A DNA stretch of 64,000 nt from Streptococcus sp. NPS 308 (GCF_002355895.1 NZ_AP017652.1:591001-655000), one strand, 5' to 3'. Shown: positions 17,842 through 29,326, counted from the first letter of the stretch. Notes: generated from the sequence alone by a model not told the origin. Numbers and translations: made by a program.

Positions 17842-19529
17842 AGCGTTCTTCTCTCCTAGTCAGAATGGTTATTTCCATCTTTCTGGTCTTTCTCATTCTC
17901 CTAGCTGTGGTTGGGACTTTCTACTATCAATCTAGTTCTTCAGCCATTGAGGCTACCATTGAAGGCAATAGTCAAACGACCATCAGCCAAACTAGCCACT
18001 TTATTCAGTCTTATATCAAAAAATTAGAAACCACCTCTACCAGTTTGACCCAGCAGGAGGATTTGTTAGCCTATGCTGAGAATCCTAATCAAGACCAAGT
18101 CAAGGGAATCCGAGATCTGTTTTTGACGATCTTAAAGGCAGACCAAGACTTGAAAACGGTGGTGTTGGTAACCAAGTCTGGTCAGGTCATTTCCACTGAT
18201 GACAGTGTGCAGATGAAAACTTCCTCAGATATGATGGCTGAGGATTGGTATCAAAAGGCTATTCATCAGGGAGCTAAGCCAGTTTTAACCCCAGCTCGTA
18301 AATCGGATAGCCAGTGGGTCATTTCTGTCACTCAGGAACTTGTTGATGCAAAGGGAGCCAATCTTGGGGTGCTTCGTTTGGATATTTCCTACGAAACTCT
18401 GGAAGCCTATCTCAACCAACTCCAGTTGGGCCAGCAGGGTTTTGCCTTTATCATCAATGAAAAGCATGAATTTGTATACCATCCTAAACGTACTGTCTAT
18501 AGCTCAGCGAGTGAAATGGAAGCCATGAAACCCTATATTGAGACAGGGCAGGGCTATACTCCAGATCACCAATCCTACGTCAGTCAGGAAAAGATAGCAG
18601 GAACTGATTGGACGGTTATAGGCGTGTCTTCACTGGAGAAGTTAGATCAGGTTCGGAGTCAACTCATGTGGACCTTGCTTGCTGCTAGTGTTACATCTCT
18701 TCTTGCCTGTCTCTGCTTGGTGTGGTTCAGTCTCAAACGCTGGATTGCTCCTTTGAAGGATTTGAGAGAAACCATGCTGAAAATTGCTTCTGGTGGTCAG
18801 AATCTGCGTGCCAAGGAAACTGGTGCCCATGAACTGAGAGAAGTGACTCGACAGTTCAATGCTATGTTGGATCAGATTGATCAGTTGATGGCAGCTATTC
18901 GCAGGCAGGAAGAAACGACCCGTCAGTATGAACTTCAAGCCTTGTCAAGTCAGATCAATCCGCATTTTCTCTATAATACTTTGGACACTATCATCTGGAT
19001 GGCTGAATTTCAGGATAGTCAGCGAGTGGTTCAGGTGACCAAGTCCTTGGCAACCTATTTCCGCTTGGCGCTCAATCAAGGAAAGGACTTGATTTTCCTG
19101 TCTGATGAAATCAATCATGTTCGCCAGTACCTCTTTATCCAGAAACAACGTTATGGGGAAAAGCTGGAGTATGAAATTGCTGAAGATCCTGACTTTGATA
19201 ATTTAGTCTTGCCTAAACTGGTGCTACAACCCCTTGTAGAAAATGCCCTTTATCACGGCATCAAGGAGAAAGATGGACAGGGACATATTAAAGTTTCCGT
19301 CCAGAAAAAGGATTCAGGACTAATCATCCGCATTGAGGATGATGGTGTTGGTTTCCAAGCTACTAGCGATAGTAGTCAAAGTCAGCTCAAACGTGGGGGA
19401 GTTGGTCTTCAAAATGTTGACCAACGGCTCAAACTTCATTTTGGAGAAGATTACCAAATGAAGATTGATTCTATTCCCTCAAAAGGTACGACAGTTGAAA
19501 TATACATAAATGGAATAGAAACTAGCTAA
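17838..19529 (+). CDS. sensor histidine kinase, YesM/LytS-like (TCS09/ZmpS-like)
   Basis: A 563-residue membrane kinase. Helix 1 (about residues 7-29) and helix 2 (about 278-300) bracket a Cache-type extracellular sensor domain; a HAMP domain follows. The HisKA-type motif SQINPHFLYNTLDTI places the phosphorylated histidine at His376, and the ATPase domain has LQPLVENALYHG (N box) and EDDGVG (G1 box). It partners the AraC-type regulator with an ATGA overlap. Signals are unknown; YesM-type sensors often respond to extracellular carbohydrates. A strong terminator follows. Confidence 0.94.
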   Translation: MKRSSLLVRMVISIFLVFLILLAVVGTFYYQSSSSAIEATIEGNSQTTISQTSHFIQSYIKKLETTSTSLTQQEDLLAYAENPNQDQVKGIRDLFLTILKADQDLKTVVLVTKSGQVISTDDSVQMKTSSDMMAEDWYQKAIHQGAKPVLTPARKSDSQWVISVTQELVDAKGANLGVLRLDISYETLEAYLNQLQLGQQGFAFIINEKHEFVYHPKRTVYSSASEMEAMKPYIETGQGYTPDHQSYVSQEKIAGTDWTVIGVSSLEKLDQVRSQLMWTLLAASVTSLLACLCLVWFSLKRWIAPLKDLRETMLKIASGGQNLRAKETGAHELREVTRQFNAMLDQIDQLMAAIRRQEETTRQYELQALSSQINPHFLYNTLDTIIWMAEFQDSQRVVQVTKSLATYFRLALNQGKDLIFLSDEINHVRQYLFIQKQRYGEKLEYEIAEDPDFDNLVLPKLVLQPLVENALYHGIKEKDGQGHIKVSVQKKDSGLIIRIEDDGVGFQATSDSSQSQLKRGGVGLQNVDQRLKLHFGEDYQMKIDSIPSKGTTVEIYINGIETS

Positions 19530-19555
19530 CTCCCAGTCAATTCTGGGAGTTTTAT
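19528..19555 (+). terminator. terminator after the sensor kinase gene
   Basis: A 9-bp perfect stem (19528-19536 with 19543-19551) and a short T run. Confidence 0.8.
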
Positions 19556-19643
19556 GCGTAATTGGGCAAGCTTTCTAGGTTGTCTATCTTGCTAAAACGT
19601 AGAAAAAACGATATGATAGATAATGACAAAAGAGGTATCAAGT

Positions 19644-20207
19644 ATGAAGGAAAAAGACATTCAAAGAGCAACAAGCCAGATTGTAGAAGATGTAATAGAC
19701 AAGGCTAATTTGAAGCAAGGAGCTATCTTTGTTTTGGGCCTTTCTTCTAGTGAGGTGATAGGTGGTCAGATTGGCAAGGAATCCAGCCAAGAAATTGGCG
19801 AAATCATTGTGAAGACCATCCTAGATATTCTAGAGGAAAAAGGAATTCATCTAGCTGTTCAAGGTTGTGAACATGTCAATCGGGCCCTCGTCGTTGAACG
19901 TCAGGTGGCAGAGCAGTTTGGTCTGGAAATGGTCAGCGTCCTTCCTAGTCTCCATGCAGGAGGTTCAGGCCAGTTGGCAGCCTTCAAGTTTATGCAAGAT
20001 CCAGTTGAAGTTGAATTTATCAAGGCTCATGCTGGATTGGATATCGGAGACACTGCAATTGGCATGCATGTCAAGCATGTTCAGGTTCCGATTCGCCCTG
20101 TACTGCGTGAAATTGGGTATGCCCATGTAACGGCTCTAGCTAGCCGTCCAAAACTCATTGGTGGTGCGCGTGCGCAGTATCCAGAAGATTCTATCAGAAA
20201 GTCATGA
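19644..20207 (+). CDS. DUF436 / UPF0340 family protein
   Basis: A 187-residue protein of the conserved Firmicutes DUF436 family (TIGR01440; YwlG in B. subtilis), whose biochemical role is not established. The segment [16 protein letters not shown], the CEHVNRALV motif and [13 protein letters not shown] are characteristic. The start is assigned to ATG 19644, preceded by AGAGGT at 7 bp; the ATG at 19623 lacks a site. The stop overlaps the first ATG of zmpB (ATGA, 20204-20207). This is unusual company for a surface protease and suggests zmpB is partly translated from this transcript. Confidence 0.9.
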   Translation: MKEKDIQRATSQIVEDVIDKANLKQGAIFVLGLSSSEVIGGQIGKESSQEIGEIIVKTILDILEEKGIHLAVQGCEHVNRALVVERQVAEQFGLEMVSVLPSLHAGGSGQLAAFKFMQDPVEVEFIKAHAGLDIGDTAIGMHVKHVQVPIRPVLREIGYAHVTALASRPKLIGGARAQYPEDSIRKS

Positions 20208-23200
20208 GAATGAAAAAAACAAAACAACAACTAGAAAAAATTACCAAATATTCCATTCGTAAGCTAACTGTTGGGGTAGGTCCTGTAGCCATTGGTGCCT
20301 TCCTTTTTGGTGCCAGTACCCTTTCAGTAGATAAGGTGCACGCCAATGAAGTCGGTGGTGCTCATAGTGTTCATTACCGTTATTTGGCGGAGCAGGAATT
20401 GACCGAGTCTGAAAAAGCCTTGATTCATCATGAGGTTCCTACAGAATTTCAAGATGAAGATATTATTTATGTAGTTTATCGCAAGAAGGAGACTAACAGT
20501 CAACAACTTCCATATACAGGAAGTAAGGAGCTTGCTTTGGCAGGTCTTGGATTGGCAACAGCCTCACTAGCGGTTCTATTAGTTTCTAAGAAACACCGTA
20601 GTAAAGTACTTGGGATTCTGTTAATCAGCTCTATCTGCATCAGCAATTTTGTACCTTTTACTGCCTTTGCATTTGAAAATAAAGAATTGCTTTCTTATAA
20701 CCAAACTATTTCTGCATCTACACATGAAGGTTTGGCTAAAGGTGTTATTCATATTGAAGGATATGAGTATGTTGGTTACTTTAAAGAATCAAAATCGACT
20801 ATCAACACAAGCAGTAAAAAAGGCGAATCTTTAGTTCAAGAACCGCAAGCAGCATATACTGGAAAGGTTGAGGCTAAAGGCACTCAAGAACCTGGTAAAG
20901 AGGGCGAGTCTTTAGCTCAAGAACCACAAGAAGCATATACTGGAAAAGTTGAGGCTAAAGGTACTCAAGAACCAGGCAAAGAGGGAGAATCCTTAGTACA
21001 AGAACCACAGGCGGAATATACAGGCAAGATTGAAGCTAAAGGTACTCAGGAACCAGGCAAAGAGGGTGAGTCTTTAGTTCAAGAACCACAGGCGGAATAT
21101 ACAGGTGAGCTTGAAGCTAAAGGTACTCAGGAACCAGGCAAAGAGGGTGAGTCTTTAGTTCAAGAACCACAGGCGGAATATACAGGTGAGCTTGAAGCTA
21201 AAGGTACTCAGGAGCCAGGAAAAGAGGGCGAGTCTTTAGTTCAAGAACCACAGGCGGAATATACAGGCAAGCTTGAAGCTAAAGGTACTCAGGAGCCAGG
21301 TAAAAAGGGCGAGTCTTTAGTTCAAGAACCACAGGCAGAATATACAGGCAAGCTTGAAGCCAAAGGTACTCAGGAAACGGGTAAAGAAGGTGAGTCGGTA
21401 GTTCAAGAAAAGTTACCTGAATATAAAGTAGCTGAGGGCGCGGTTACGAAAGAAACCACTACGGAGATTGACTATAAGATAGAAATTATCGAAGATCCAA
21501 CCAAGTATACGGACGAAGAAACTGTCATCCAAGATGGAGAAAAGGGTAGTCAAATTACCAAAACGACTTATAAGGCTCTCGACGGTATTGAGACTGATCA
21601 AGTTTTAAATACAACAACCACTGTCATCAAAGAACCGGTTACTAAAAAAATAAGTCGTGGTACAAAACCAATTGAAGGAACTCTGGTAGAAGAAAGTCTT
21701 GAAAAGATTCCATTTAAGGAAGTTGTTAAAGAAGATGACCAACTGAAAAAAGGTGAAAGAGTTACTGTCCAAGAAGGAAAAGACGGACAGAAAAAGGTTA
21801 TAAAGACTTACAAAACTATCAAAGGTTTAAAAACTGAAGAAGCACCGAAAGTTGTCGAACAGGTTTTGGAGTTGGATCAAGATCGTATCGTCAAATTAGG
21901 AACTAAAAACTTTGAAAAACCAGTATTGACCATCACAGCAGTTGAGCCTAAGGATTTGAAGCGTACTTCAGATGTTAAGTATAGTCTAGAAAATCCAAGT
22001 AAGGTAGCCATTAAATCTATCACCTTAACTCTGAAAAAAGGTGATGAGATTGTCAAAACTTTGACTATTTCACCAGACAACTTAACAGCTAGCCTGACAG
22101 ATTTGCAGTACTATAAGGATTATAAACTCGAAACCAAAATGGTTTATGACCGTGGTGAAGGTGATGAAGAAGAAATTCTAAGGGAAGAACCACTAAGAAT
22201 TGACCTCAAAAAAGTTGAAGTCAAAAATATTAAAGAAACAAGCTTAATAAGTGTTGATACTGATGGTGTTGAAACGGATAGTAGCTTCTTAACTTCTGTT
22301 CCAACTGATGTAAAACCATACTATCTAAAAATCGCTACGCATGATAATAAGGTGACCCGTCTTGCTGTGGATAAAATCGAAGAAGTTACTGTCGATGGAA
22401 AAACACTATACAAGGTCACTGCTAAAGCTCCTGATCTAGTTCAGCATACTAATGGTAATGAACTCAGTGAAGAATATGTTCATTATTTTGCCAAGCCAAA
22501 ATCTCACGAAGAGAATGTCTACTACGATTTCAATGAATTGGTAAAAGCTATGCAGGCTAATCGTAAGGGGACGTTTAAGCTTGGTGCAGATTTGAACGCA
22601 GCAAATGTTCCAACTCCAAATAAACAATATGTACCAGGTGTATTTAATGGTCATTTAACAAGTGTTGATGGAAAACAGTATACCATTCATAATATCGCTC
22701 GACCATTGTTTGAGCGTATTGAAAATGCTTCTGTGAAGAATATCAATCTTGGCAATGTGAATATTAATATGCCTTGGGCAGAAAATATTGCACCCGTTGC
22801 AAGAATTGTTAAAAATGCTGTAATCGAAAATGTCAAAGTTACAGGCCATATTATTGCGAAAAATGATATTGCTGGTGTGGTTAATAAATTAGATGGTGAG
22901 GGCGCTAAAGTTAATAATGTTGCTTTCATTGGTAAAATTGATGGTGTTGGGGATAAAGGATGGAATCTTGCTGGTATTGTGGGTGAGATTTGGAAAGGCC
23001 ATGCGAATAAAACATATGTAGAAGCTGATATTACAGCAACTAAGGCTCGGGTTGCTGGTCTTGCGTCTACTGTTGACAATAGTTCGGACCCTAATGGCAT
23101 CGGTAAATATGGGACTGTACGAAATTCAGTTGCTAAAGGAACAATTAAAGTTAAATCACCTGTAGATGTTGGAGGTTTCATCAGTAAGAACTGGGTATGG

Positions 23201-26056
23201 GGCAAACTTGAAAATAATGTTTCAATGATGAAAGTTGAGAACGGTGAAGAATTCTATGGTTCCGGTGATATTGATTACGATGGGGGATACTTCACGAATA
23301 ATGCTCTTGAAAGAAACTTTGTTGTAAAAGATGTTAGTGCGGGTAAACATTCGTTCAAATATTCTCGTTCACATAGAATTAGGGAAATTAGTCTCGAAGA
23401 AGCTAATACCAAGATTGATGCAATGGGAATCACTGCTGATAAGTTTGAAATTAAACCTCTAATTGAGGACACTCTTAACAATACGAAATCATTAGATAAG
23501 ACCTATAAAGATACTCAAGACTACAGAATTGACCGGGAACTTGCTTATCGCAATATCGAAAAATTACAACCTTTCTATAATAAGGAGTGGATTGTCAATC
23601 AGGCCAATAAATTGGAAGCTAGTTCAAACTTGGTTACGAAAGAAGTTCTTTCTGTTACAGGTATGAAAGATGGGCAATTTGTAACTGACTTGTCAGATGT
23701 TGATCATATTATGATTCATTATGCTGATGGTACTAAGGAAGAAAAAGTTGTCACACGTAAAGCTGATTCTCAAGTCCAACAAGTTCGTGAATATAGTATT
23801 GAAGGATTAGGTGATGTTGTCTATACACCAAACATGGTTGTTAAAGATAGAACACAATTAATCAACGATATTAAAGCAAAATTAGCAGGTGTTGAATTGA
23901 TTTCACCTGAAGTGCGTGCGTTAATGGACAAGCGGAACAAACCGCAAGAAAACACGGATGAACGAAAAAATGGTTACATTCGCGATTTATTCTTAGAAGA
24001 AAGTTTTGATGAAGTAAAACAAAATCTTGGAAACTTGGTGAAACAAATTGTTGAAAATGAAGATCATCAACTAAATGATGATGAAGCAGCTCAACGTGCT
24101 TTCATTAAGAAAGTTAAAGACAATAAGGCCAACATTATGATGGGGCTTGCTTATTTGAACCAATACTATGGCATTAAATATGATGAATTGTCGATCAAAG
24201 ATATTATGATGTTTAAACCAGATTTTTATGGTAAGAACGTGAATGTCTTAGATCGCTTGATCACTATCGGCTCAAAAGAGAACAATCTTAAGGGCGACCA
24301 ATCCCAAGATGCGTATAGTCGAGTGATTGCAGGTGCTACAGGTAAAGGAAGCCTTCATGAGTTTCTAACATATAACATGAAATTGTTTACAAATGAAACC
24401 GATATGAATGTTTGGTTTAAAAAGGCAATTGAAAAGAATGCTTATGTGGTAGAACAGCCATCACTGAACCCCGATTTTGCTCATAAGAAGTATCGTCTGT
24501 ATGAAGGGATTAATAATGGCGTGCATGGTCGGATGATTTTGCCTCTATTAAACTTGAAGAACTCGCATCTCTTCATGATTTCGACCTATAATACCATTTC
24601 TTTTAGTGCTTTTGAAAAATATGGTAAAAATACTGAGGAGGCTCGTGAAGCCTTCAAGAGTGAAATCAATAAGAGAGCAAAAGAGCAGGTGAACTACTTA
24701 GACTTTTGGTCAAAATTAGCTGCTGATAATGTACGTAATAAGCTCCTCAAGAGTGAAAATAGTGTTCCAACACCTGTTTGGGACAATCATGATGCGCCTG
24801 GTATCGGTTGGGCAAACCGATATGGTCACAAGGATGGGAAACCAGATTATGCTCCGATTCGAGAGTTCTTTGGACGGATTCATAAATATCATGGCTATCA
24901 GTATGGATATGGTGCTTACGCATATATCTTTGCAGCTCCAAATCAGCAAGATGCTGTCTACTTTGTTATGACAGAGTTGATAAGTGATTTTGGTACATCG
25001 GCCTTCACGCATGAAACGACTCATGTTAATGATCGTATGGCTTACTATGGCGGTTGGTATCATCGTGAAGGGACGGACTTAGAGTCCTTTGCGCAAGGTA
25101 TGCTCCAGTCACCATCGTTGACAAATCCAAATGGTGAATACGGCGCCTTAGGTTTGAACATGGCTTATGAACGTCAGAATGATGGCAATCAAATCTACAA
25201 TTATGATCCAAATAAGTTAAAGAACCGTGAAGAAATTGATCACTATATGAAGAACTATAACGAGGCTCTGATGATGCTGGACCATCTAGAAGCAGATGCA
25301 GTTATTGGAAAACACTTGGACGACAACAGTAAGTGGTTCAAGAAGATGGACCGAGAATGGCGTACGAACGCTGAACGAAACAATCTGAAAGGCGAGCCAC
25401 ATCAATGGGATAAATTACGTGATTTAACGGATAATGAGAAGAAATTGACGATTACGAGCATTGATCAATTGGTTGATCATAACTTCGTTACAAAACATGG
25501 TATGCCAGGGAACGGACGTTATCGTTCGGAAGGTTTTGACAGTGCTTACCAAACCGTAAATATGATGTCGGGTATCTTTGGTGGTAATACTAGCAAGAGT
25601 ACAGTTGGTTCGATTTCATTCAAACATAATGCTTTCCGTATGTGGGGATACTATGGTTATCTTAACGGATTTATTGGTTACGCTTCAAACAAATATAAGG
25701 CGGAAGCTAACAATGAAAACAAAGGGTTGTTGGGTGATGACTTCATTATCAAGAAAATCTCTAATGGGCAATTTGATACTCTTGAAGCATGGAAGAAACA
25801 TTGGTATAAAGAAGTCTATGACAAAGCTCAAAACGGCTTCACTACAATCGAAATCAATGGCAGATCTATCTCTACTTATGCTGAGTTAAAGTCCTTATTT
25901 GATGAAGCTGTTCAAAAAGACCTAGATAGCTTGGAAAATCCAAATATAAAGAATCATTATAAAAATACTGAAGATCTTAAATGGAAGGTTTACAAACAGC
26001 TCCTTCAAAAATCAGATGGATTCTCTGGAAATTTATTTACCAAAACATCGTTATAA
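20204..26056 (+). CDS. zmpB: surface zinc metalloprotease, peptidase M26 (ZmpB-like)
   Basis: A 1950-residue surface protease. It opens with a YSIRK-type signal peptide ([18 protein letters not shown]), then LPYTG at residues 102-106 and two hydrophobic segments. This N-terminal placement of the sorting motif is typical of streptococcal IgA1-protease relatives. Seven 27-residue repeats (about 207-395) and two G5-like domains (about 400-570) follow. The C-terminal M26 domain carries the zinc motif HETTH (1603-1607) and a third ligand candidate, Glu1627 in DLESFAQG. The substrate cannot be read from sequence; pneumococcal ZmpB is a virulence factor distinct from IgA1 protease. The start may be ATG 20204 or 20210. 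The two-component system upstream is a plausible regulator. Confidence 0.94.
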   Translation: MRMKKTKQQLEKITKYSIRKLTVGVGPVAIGAFLFGASTLSVDKVHANEVGGAHSVHYRYLAEQELTESEKALIHHEVPTEFQDEDIIYVVYRKKETNSQQLPYTGSKELALAGLGLATASLAVLLVSKKHRSKVLGILLISSICISNFVPFTAFAFENKELLSYNQTISASTHEGLAKGVIHIEGYEYVGYFKESKSTINTSSKKGESLVQEPQAAYTGKVEAKGTQEPGKEGESLAQEPQEAYTGKVEAKGTQEPGKEGESLVQEPQAEYTGKIEAKGTQEPGKEGESLVQEPQAEYTGELEAKGTQEPGKEGESLVQEPQAEYTGELEAKGTQEPGKEGESLVQEPQAEYTGKLEAKGTQEPGKKGESLVQEPQAEYTGKLEAKGTQETGKEGESVVQEKLPEYKVAEGAVTKETTTEIDYKIEIIEDPTKYTDEETVIQDGEKGSQITKTTYKALDGIETDQVLNTTTTVIKEPVTKKISRGTKPIEGTLVEESLEKIPFKEVVKEDDQLKKGERVTVQEGKDGQKKVIKTYKTIKGLKTEEAPKVVEQVLELDQDRIVKLGTKNFEKPVLTITAVEPKDLKRTSDVKYSLENPSKVAIKSITLTLKKGDEIVKTLTISPDNLTASLTDLQYYKDYKLETKMVYDRGEGDEEEILREEPLRIDLKKVEVKNIKETSLISVDTDGVETDSSFLTSVPTDVKPYYLKIATHDNKVTRLAVDKIEEVTVDGKTLYKVTAKAPDLVQHTNGNELSEEYVHYFAKPKSHEENVYYDFNELVKAMQANRKGTFKLGADLNAANVPTPNKQYVPGVFNGHLTSVDGKQYTIHNIARPLFERIENASVKNINLGNVNINMPWAENIAPVARIVKNAVIENVKVTGHIIAKNDIAGVVNKLDGEGAKVNNVAFIGKIDGVGDKGWNLAGIVGEIWKGHANKTYVEADITATKARVAGLASTVDNSSDPNGIGKYGTVRNSVAKGTIKVKSPVDVGGFISKNWVWGKLENNVSMMKVENGEEFYGSGDIDYDGGYFTNNALERNFVVKDVSAGKHSFKYSRSHRIREISLEEANTKIDAMGITADKFEIKPLIEDTLNNTKSLDKTYKDTQDYRIDRELAYRNIEKLQPFYNKEWIVNQANKLEASSNLVTKEVLSVTGMKDGQFVTDLSDVDHIMIHYADGTKEEKVVTRKADSQVQQVREYSIEGLGDVVYTPNMVVKDRTQLINDIKAKLAGVELISPEVRALMDKRNKPQENTDERKNGYIRDLFLEESFDEVKQNLGNLVKQIVENEDHQLNDDEAAQRAFIKKVKDNKANIMMGLAYLNQYYGIKYDELSIKDIMMFKPDFYGKNVNVLDRLITIGSKENNLKGDQSQDAYSRVIAGATGKGSLHEFLTYNMKLFTNETDMNVWFKKAIEKNAYVVEQPSLNPDFAHKKYRLYEGINNGVHGRMILPLLNLKNSHLFMISTYNTISFSAFEKYGKNTEEAREAFKSEINKRAKEQVNYLDFWSKLAADNVRNKLLKSENSVPTPVWDNHDAPGIGWANRYGHKDGKPDYAPIREFFGRIHKYHGYQYGYGAYAYIFAAPNQQDAVYFVMTELISDFGTSAFTHETTHVNDRMAYYGGWYHREGTDLESFAQGMLQSPSLTNPNGEYGALGLNMAYERQNDGNQIYNYDPNKLKNREEIDHYMKNYNEALMMLDHLEADAVIGKHLDDNSKWFKKMDREWRTNAERNNLKGEPHQWDKLRDLTDNEKKLTITSIDQLVDHNFVTKHGMPGNGRYRSEGFDSAYQTVNMMSGIFGGNTSKSTVGSISFKHNAFRMWGYYGYLNGFIGYASNKYKAEANNENKGLLGDDFIIKKISNGQFDTLEAWKKHWYKEVYDKAQNGFTTIEINGRSISTYAELKSLFDEAVQKDLDSLENPNIKNHYKNTEDLKWKVYKQLLQKSDGFSGNLFTKTSL
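20822..21388 (+). repeat. seven 81-bp tandem repeats in zmpB
   Basis: Exactly 567 bp make seven in-frame units of 27 codons (consensus [14 protein letters not shown], then [13 protein letters not shown]). Copies 3-7 are nearly identical; an eighth, degenerate unit begins at 21389. Copy number should vary between strains by recombination. Confidence 0.95.
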
Positions 26057-26070
26057 AGTCGAAATGACTA

Positions 26071-26106
26071 AAAAGGTAGATCAGCTTTGTCTGTATCTGC
26101 CTTTTT
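26071..26106 (+). terminator. terminator after zmpB
   Basis: An 11-bp stem (26071-26081 with about 26094-26104), ending in CTTTTT. It doubles as the upstream part of the pabB promoter. Confidence 0.75.
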
Positions 26107-26107
26107 G

Positions 26108-26116
26108 TGCTATACT
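26108..26116 (+). promoter_or_regulatory. extended -10 of pabB, giving a leaderless transcript
   Basis: TGCTATACT (hexamer 26111-26116). The +1 position is expected about 26123, which is the A of the pabB ATG. A poor -35, TTGTCT (26087-26092), lies within the zmpB terminator. Confidence 0.6.
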
Positions 26117-26122
26117 TAAGAT

Positions 26123-27844
26123 ATGCATAGAAAAACAGTGATTGATTTTAGGGCTTTGGGGGAGAGATACACCTTTACCCAGCCGATTAAAGAGTTAAAA
26201 ACGAGAGATTTAGCAGAAGTGGCGGACTTGCTAGCACAAGTGGAAAGCTACCAAGAGCAAGGCTATTATGTCGTGGGCTATGTCAGCTATGAGGCTGCAC
26301 CTGCTTTTGAGGAAAAGCTAGCAGTTCACAAGCTTCCTCTACTGGGCGAATATTTGCTTTACTTTACCGTTCACGATAGGGTGGAAACATCCCCTATTCC
26401 ACTGACTTATGAGGAAGTAGATCTGCCTTCAAAGTGGCAGGAAGTAACGTCTGAAGCAGACTATGAAAAGGCTATTGGGCAGATTCACCATCATTTGCGT
26501 CAGGGGGACACCTATCAGGTCAACTACACCGTCCAACTCAAGCAAGACCTAAGTGCCAATCCTTTTGCCATCTACAATCGCATGGTGGTAGAACAGGAGG
26601 CGGGTTACAATGCCTATGTTGAACATGATGAGATGGCAGTGATTTCCATGAGTCCAGAACTCTTTTTTGAGCAAAATGACCGAGAATTAACGACTCGTCC
26701 AATGAAGGGAACAACCCAGCGGGGAGTGACTGACCAAGAAGACCTTGCCCAAGCTAGTTGGCTAGAACAGGATCCTAAAAATCGCTCTGAAAATATGATG
26801 ATTGTAGACCTTTTGCGCAATGATATGAACCGTATTTCTGAAGTTGGATGTGAGCATGTAGAACGTCTGTGTCAAGTGGAGCAGTATTCAACCGTTTGGC
26901 AAATGACTTCGACCATCAAGAGTCAGTTACGACCGGATGTGGACTTGGTTGCCATTTTTCGCTCCCTCTTTCCATGTGGATCCATCACAGGAGCACCGAA
27001 AATTGCGACTATGGAAATCATCAAGGACTTGGAGCCACAACCCAGAGGAGTCTACTGTGGAACGATTGGTCTCTTACTTCCAAATGGGCGACGAATTTTC
27101 AATGTCGCCATTCGGACTATCCAACTGCATCAAGGGAAAGCCATCTATGGAGTTGGCGGAGGGATTACATGGGATAGTACTTGGGAATCTGAATACCGAG
27201 AAGTTCATCAAAAGGCGGCTGTTCTCTATCGTAAACAAGCTCGTTTCAAATTGATTACTACAGGAAGAGTCAGCCAGAAGAGCCTGCTATTTGAAGATCA
27301 ACATCTGGAAAGACTGACAAAGGCGAGTCGTTATTTTGCTTATCCTTTTGATCTAGAAGAACTGAGACAAAAGATAGAGGAAGAGTGTCAAGCTTGTGAT
27401 TCCCACCAAGACTACCGTTTACGAATTAGTCTCAGCAAATCTGGAGAGATAGAACTCAGTCGCCAAATCTTAGCCCCCCTCAGTCCAAGTTTCTGCAAAG
27501 CCAAACTTTGTCTGCAAGAAGCAGATTTGAATCAATCATTTACCTACTTCAAAACCACTCACAGACCGCACCTGAGCTTAGGGGAACAGGAAATCATTTA
27601 CCATAATGTGGCAGGAGAGCTATTAGAAACCTCTATCGGGAATCTAGTTCTGAAAATTGCTGGAAAACTTTACACACCGCCTACCAGTCTAGGAATTTTA
27701 CCAGGAACTTATCGTCAGCATTTGCTGGAAAGAGGACAGGTAGAGGAAAAAGTTTTGACTTTGGCAGACTTGAACCAAGCGGAGACTATCTATGGCTGTA
27801 ATGCAGTCAGAGGCTTGTATGAGTTGGAATTAATAGTATTGTGA
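26123..27844 (+). CDS. pabB: fused aminodeoxychorismate synthase component I / 4-amino-4-deoxychorismate lyase
   Basis: This 573-residue protein makes p-aminobenzoate for folate. Residues 1-~370 form a PabB/chorismate-binding domain with the signatures TRPMKGTTQRG, ENMMIVDLLRNDMNRIS and GSITGAPKIATMEII. Residues ~375-573 form a PabC-like, PLP-dependent lyase domain with ETSIGNLVL and the end motif YGCNAVRGLYELEL. No glutamine amidotransferase (PabA) is adjacent. No ribosome-binding site precedes the ATG; the extended -10 lies 7 bp upstream, so the mRNA is probably leaderless. Confidence 0.95.
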   Translation: MHRKTVIDFRALGERYTFTQPIKELKTRDLAEVADLLAQVESYQEQGYYVVGYVSYEAAPAFEEKLAVHKLPLLGEYLLYFTVHDRVETSPIPLTYEEVDLPSKWQEVTSEADYEKAIGQIHHHLRQGDTYQVNYTVQLKQDLSANPFAIYNRMVVEQEAGYNAYVEHDEMAVISMSPELFFEQNDRELTTRPMKGTTQRGVTDQEDLAQASWLEQDPKNRSENMMIVDLLRNDMNRISEVGCEHVERLCQVEQYSTVWQMTSTIKSQLRPDVDLVAIFRSLFPCGSITGAPKIATMEIIKDLEPQPRGVYCGTIGLLLPNGRRIFNVAIRTIQLHQGKAIYGVGGGITWDSTWESEYREVHQKAAVLYRKQARFKLITTGRVSQKSLLFEDQHLERLTKASRYFAYPFDLEELRQKIEEECQACDSHQDYRLRISLSKSGEIELSRQILAPLSPSFCKAKLCLQEADLNQSFTYFKTTHRPHLSLGEQEIIYHNVAGELLETSIGNLVLKIAGKLYTPPTSLGILPGTYRQHLLERGQVEEKVLTLADLNQAETIYGCNAVRGLYELELIVL

Positions 27845-27888
27845 GTTTTATAGATTAATAGTTTTTAGTATATATTAATACATATTTG

Positions 27889-27897
27889 TGTTATAAT
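27889..27897 (+). promoter_or_regulatory. extended -10 promoter of the first wall-binding protein gene
   Basis: TGTTATAAT with the hexamer at 27892-27897, in very AT-rich sequence. AAAGGAG precedes the ATG at 27935. Confidence 0.65.
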
Positions 27898-27934
27898 GTA
27901 ACCGTAAACAATAAAAATTTAAAGGAGATTTTTG

Positions 27935-29326
27935 ATGAAAAAATCAAAAAAAATTTTAGTAACTAGCTTAGCAACTGCAACACTGGGACTTATTTCATTT
28001 GCGGATACAACTGGAGACTTTCCTTTTTCGGCTCAGCATGTTTCTGCTCAAGAAAAGGACGCATCTAAAAATGGTAAGGTTGTAAAAGAGAATACAACTT
28101 CGGCGCCAAATCAAGCTGAGAAACCGAAAACACCAGCGCCGAAATCAGCACCGAAACCAGAGCCAAAACCCGCGCCGAAACCAGAGCCAAAGCCAGCACC
28201 AAAACCAGCGCCAAAACCAGCTGAGAAACCGAAAACGCCAGCTCAAAAACCTGCTGAGAAACCTAAAAATATAAGTCCTAAAGAGGATAAGTCCAAATCT
28301 ACAGCTCAGTCTGGTTGGGTAGGCTCATCGTACTATGAAAATGGTGCTAAAGTTACTAATAAGTGGATTTTTGATAAAAAAGCTAATTCTTATTTCTATC
28401 TAAATTCTTCGGGAAACTATGTCCAAAATGCTTGGGTAGACAATTACTATCTTAAATCAGATGGTAAAATGGCCAAGAATGAATGGATTTATGATAAAAA
28501 CTATGGGTCATACTATTATCTAACAGCAGAAGGTAGCTACGCTCGCAACACATGGGTAGGTAATTACTATCTCAAATCAAATGGTAAGATGGCTAAAGGT
28601 GAGTGGGTTTATGATAAGAACTATGGTTCGTACTACTACCTAACAGCAGAAGGTAGCTATGCTCGTGACGCTTGGTCAGGCAACTACTATTTGAAATCAA
28701 ATGGTAAGATGGCTAAAGGTGAGTGGATTTATGATAAGAACAATGGTTCATACTACTACCTAACAGCAGAAGGTAGCTATGCTCGCAATGCTTGGTCAGG
28801 CAACTACTATTTGAAGTCAAATGGTAAGATGGCTAAGAGTGAGTGGGTTTATGATAAGAACTATGGTTCGTACTACTACTTGACTTCAGAGGGAAGTTAC
28901 GCTCGTAGTACTTGGGTAGGAAATTACTATCTTAAATCAAACGGTAAGATGGCTAAAAGTGAATGGGTAGATGGTGGTCGTTACTATGTAGGAGCTAATG
29001 GATTATGGGAAACCAAATCATCAACCAATAGTGAATATTCTGCTGCTTTAGAAAAGGCAAAGAGTTATAACTCGCTATTCCATATGTCAAAAAAACGTAT
29101 GTATAGACAATTAACTTCTCAATTTGATAAATTTTCAAATGATGCAGCTCAATATGCTATTGATCATCTAAAAGCTGATTATAAGTATAATGCATTGTTT
29201 AATGCTAAGAACTATAGAAAATTATTTAATATGTCTAAATCTGGTCTTTTCAATCAATTGACTTCTTATATAGATGGCTTTACAGAAGAAGAAGCTAATT
29301 ATGCCATTCAACATCTTGACGACTAA
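27935..29326 (+). CDS. secreted cell-wall (choline-type) repeat-binding protein with Ltp-like domains, paralog 1
   Basis: A 463-residue secreted protein. The signal peptide is cleaved near residue 39 (HVSA-QEKD). A Pro/Lys-rich spacer of PKPEPKPAPKP type follows (about 65-115), then wall-binding repeats of about 40 residues alternating GNYYLKSDGKMAKNEW and YDKNYGSYYYLTAEGSYAR (about 125-360). The C-terminal ~97 residues are two copies of a helical module, each with an A..Y....(M/L)SK...(Y/F)..LTS....FS/T...A.YAI..L pattern. This matches the Ltp lipoprotein domain known from a streptococcal prophage superinfection-exclusion protein. No catalytic domain is present. Start is ATG 27935, after AAAGGAG. 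Confidence 0.88.
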   Translation: MKKSKKILVTSLATATLGLISFADTTGDFPFSAQHVSAQEKDASKNGKVVKENTTSAPNQAEKPKTPAPKSAPKPEPKPAPKPEPKPAPKPAPKPAEKPKTPAQKPAEKPKNISPKEDKSKSTAQSGWVGSSYYENGAKVTNKWIFDKKANSYFYLNSSGNYVQNAWVDNYYLKSDGKMAKNEWIYDKNYGSYYYLTAEGSYARNTWVGNYYLKSNGKMAKGEWVYDKNYGSYYYLTAEGSYARDAWSGNYYLKSNGKMAKGEWIYDKNNGSYYYLTAEGSYARNAWSGNYYLKSNGKMAKSEWVYDKNYGSYYYLTSEGSYARSTWVGNYYLKSNGKMAKSEWVDGGRYYVGANGLWETKSSTNSEYSAALEKAKSYNSLFHMSKKRMYRQLTSQFDKFSNDAAQYAIDHLKADYKYNALFNAKNYRKLFNMSKSGLFNQLTSYIDGFTEEEANYAIQHLDD

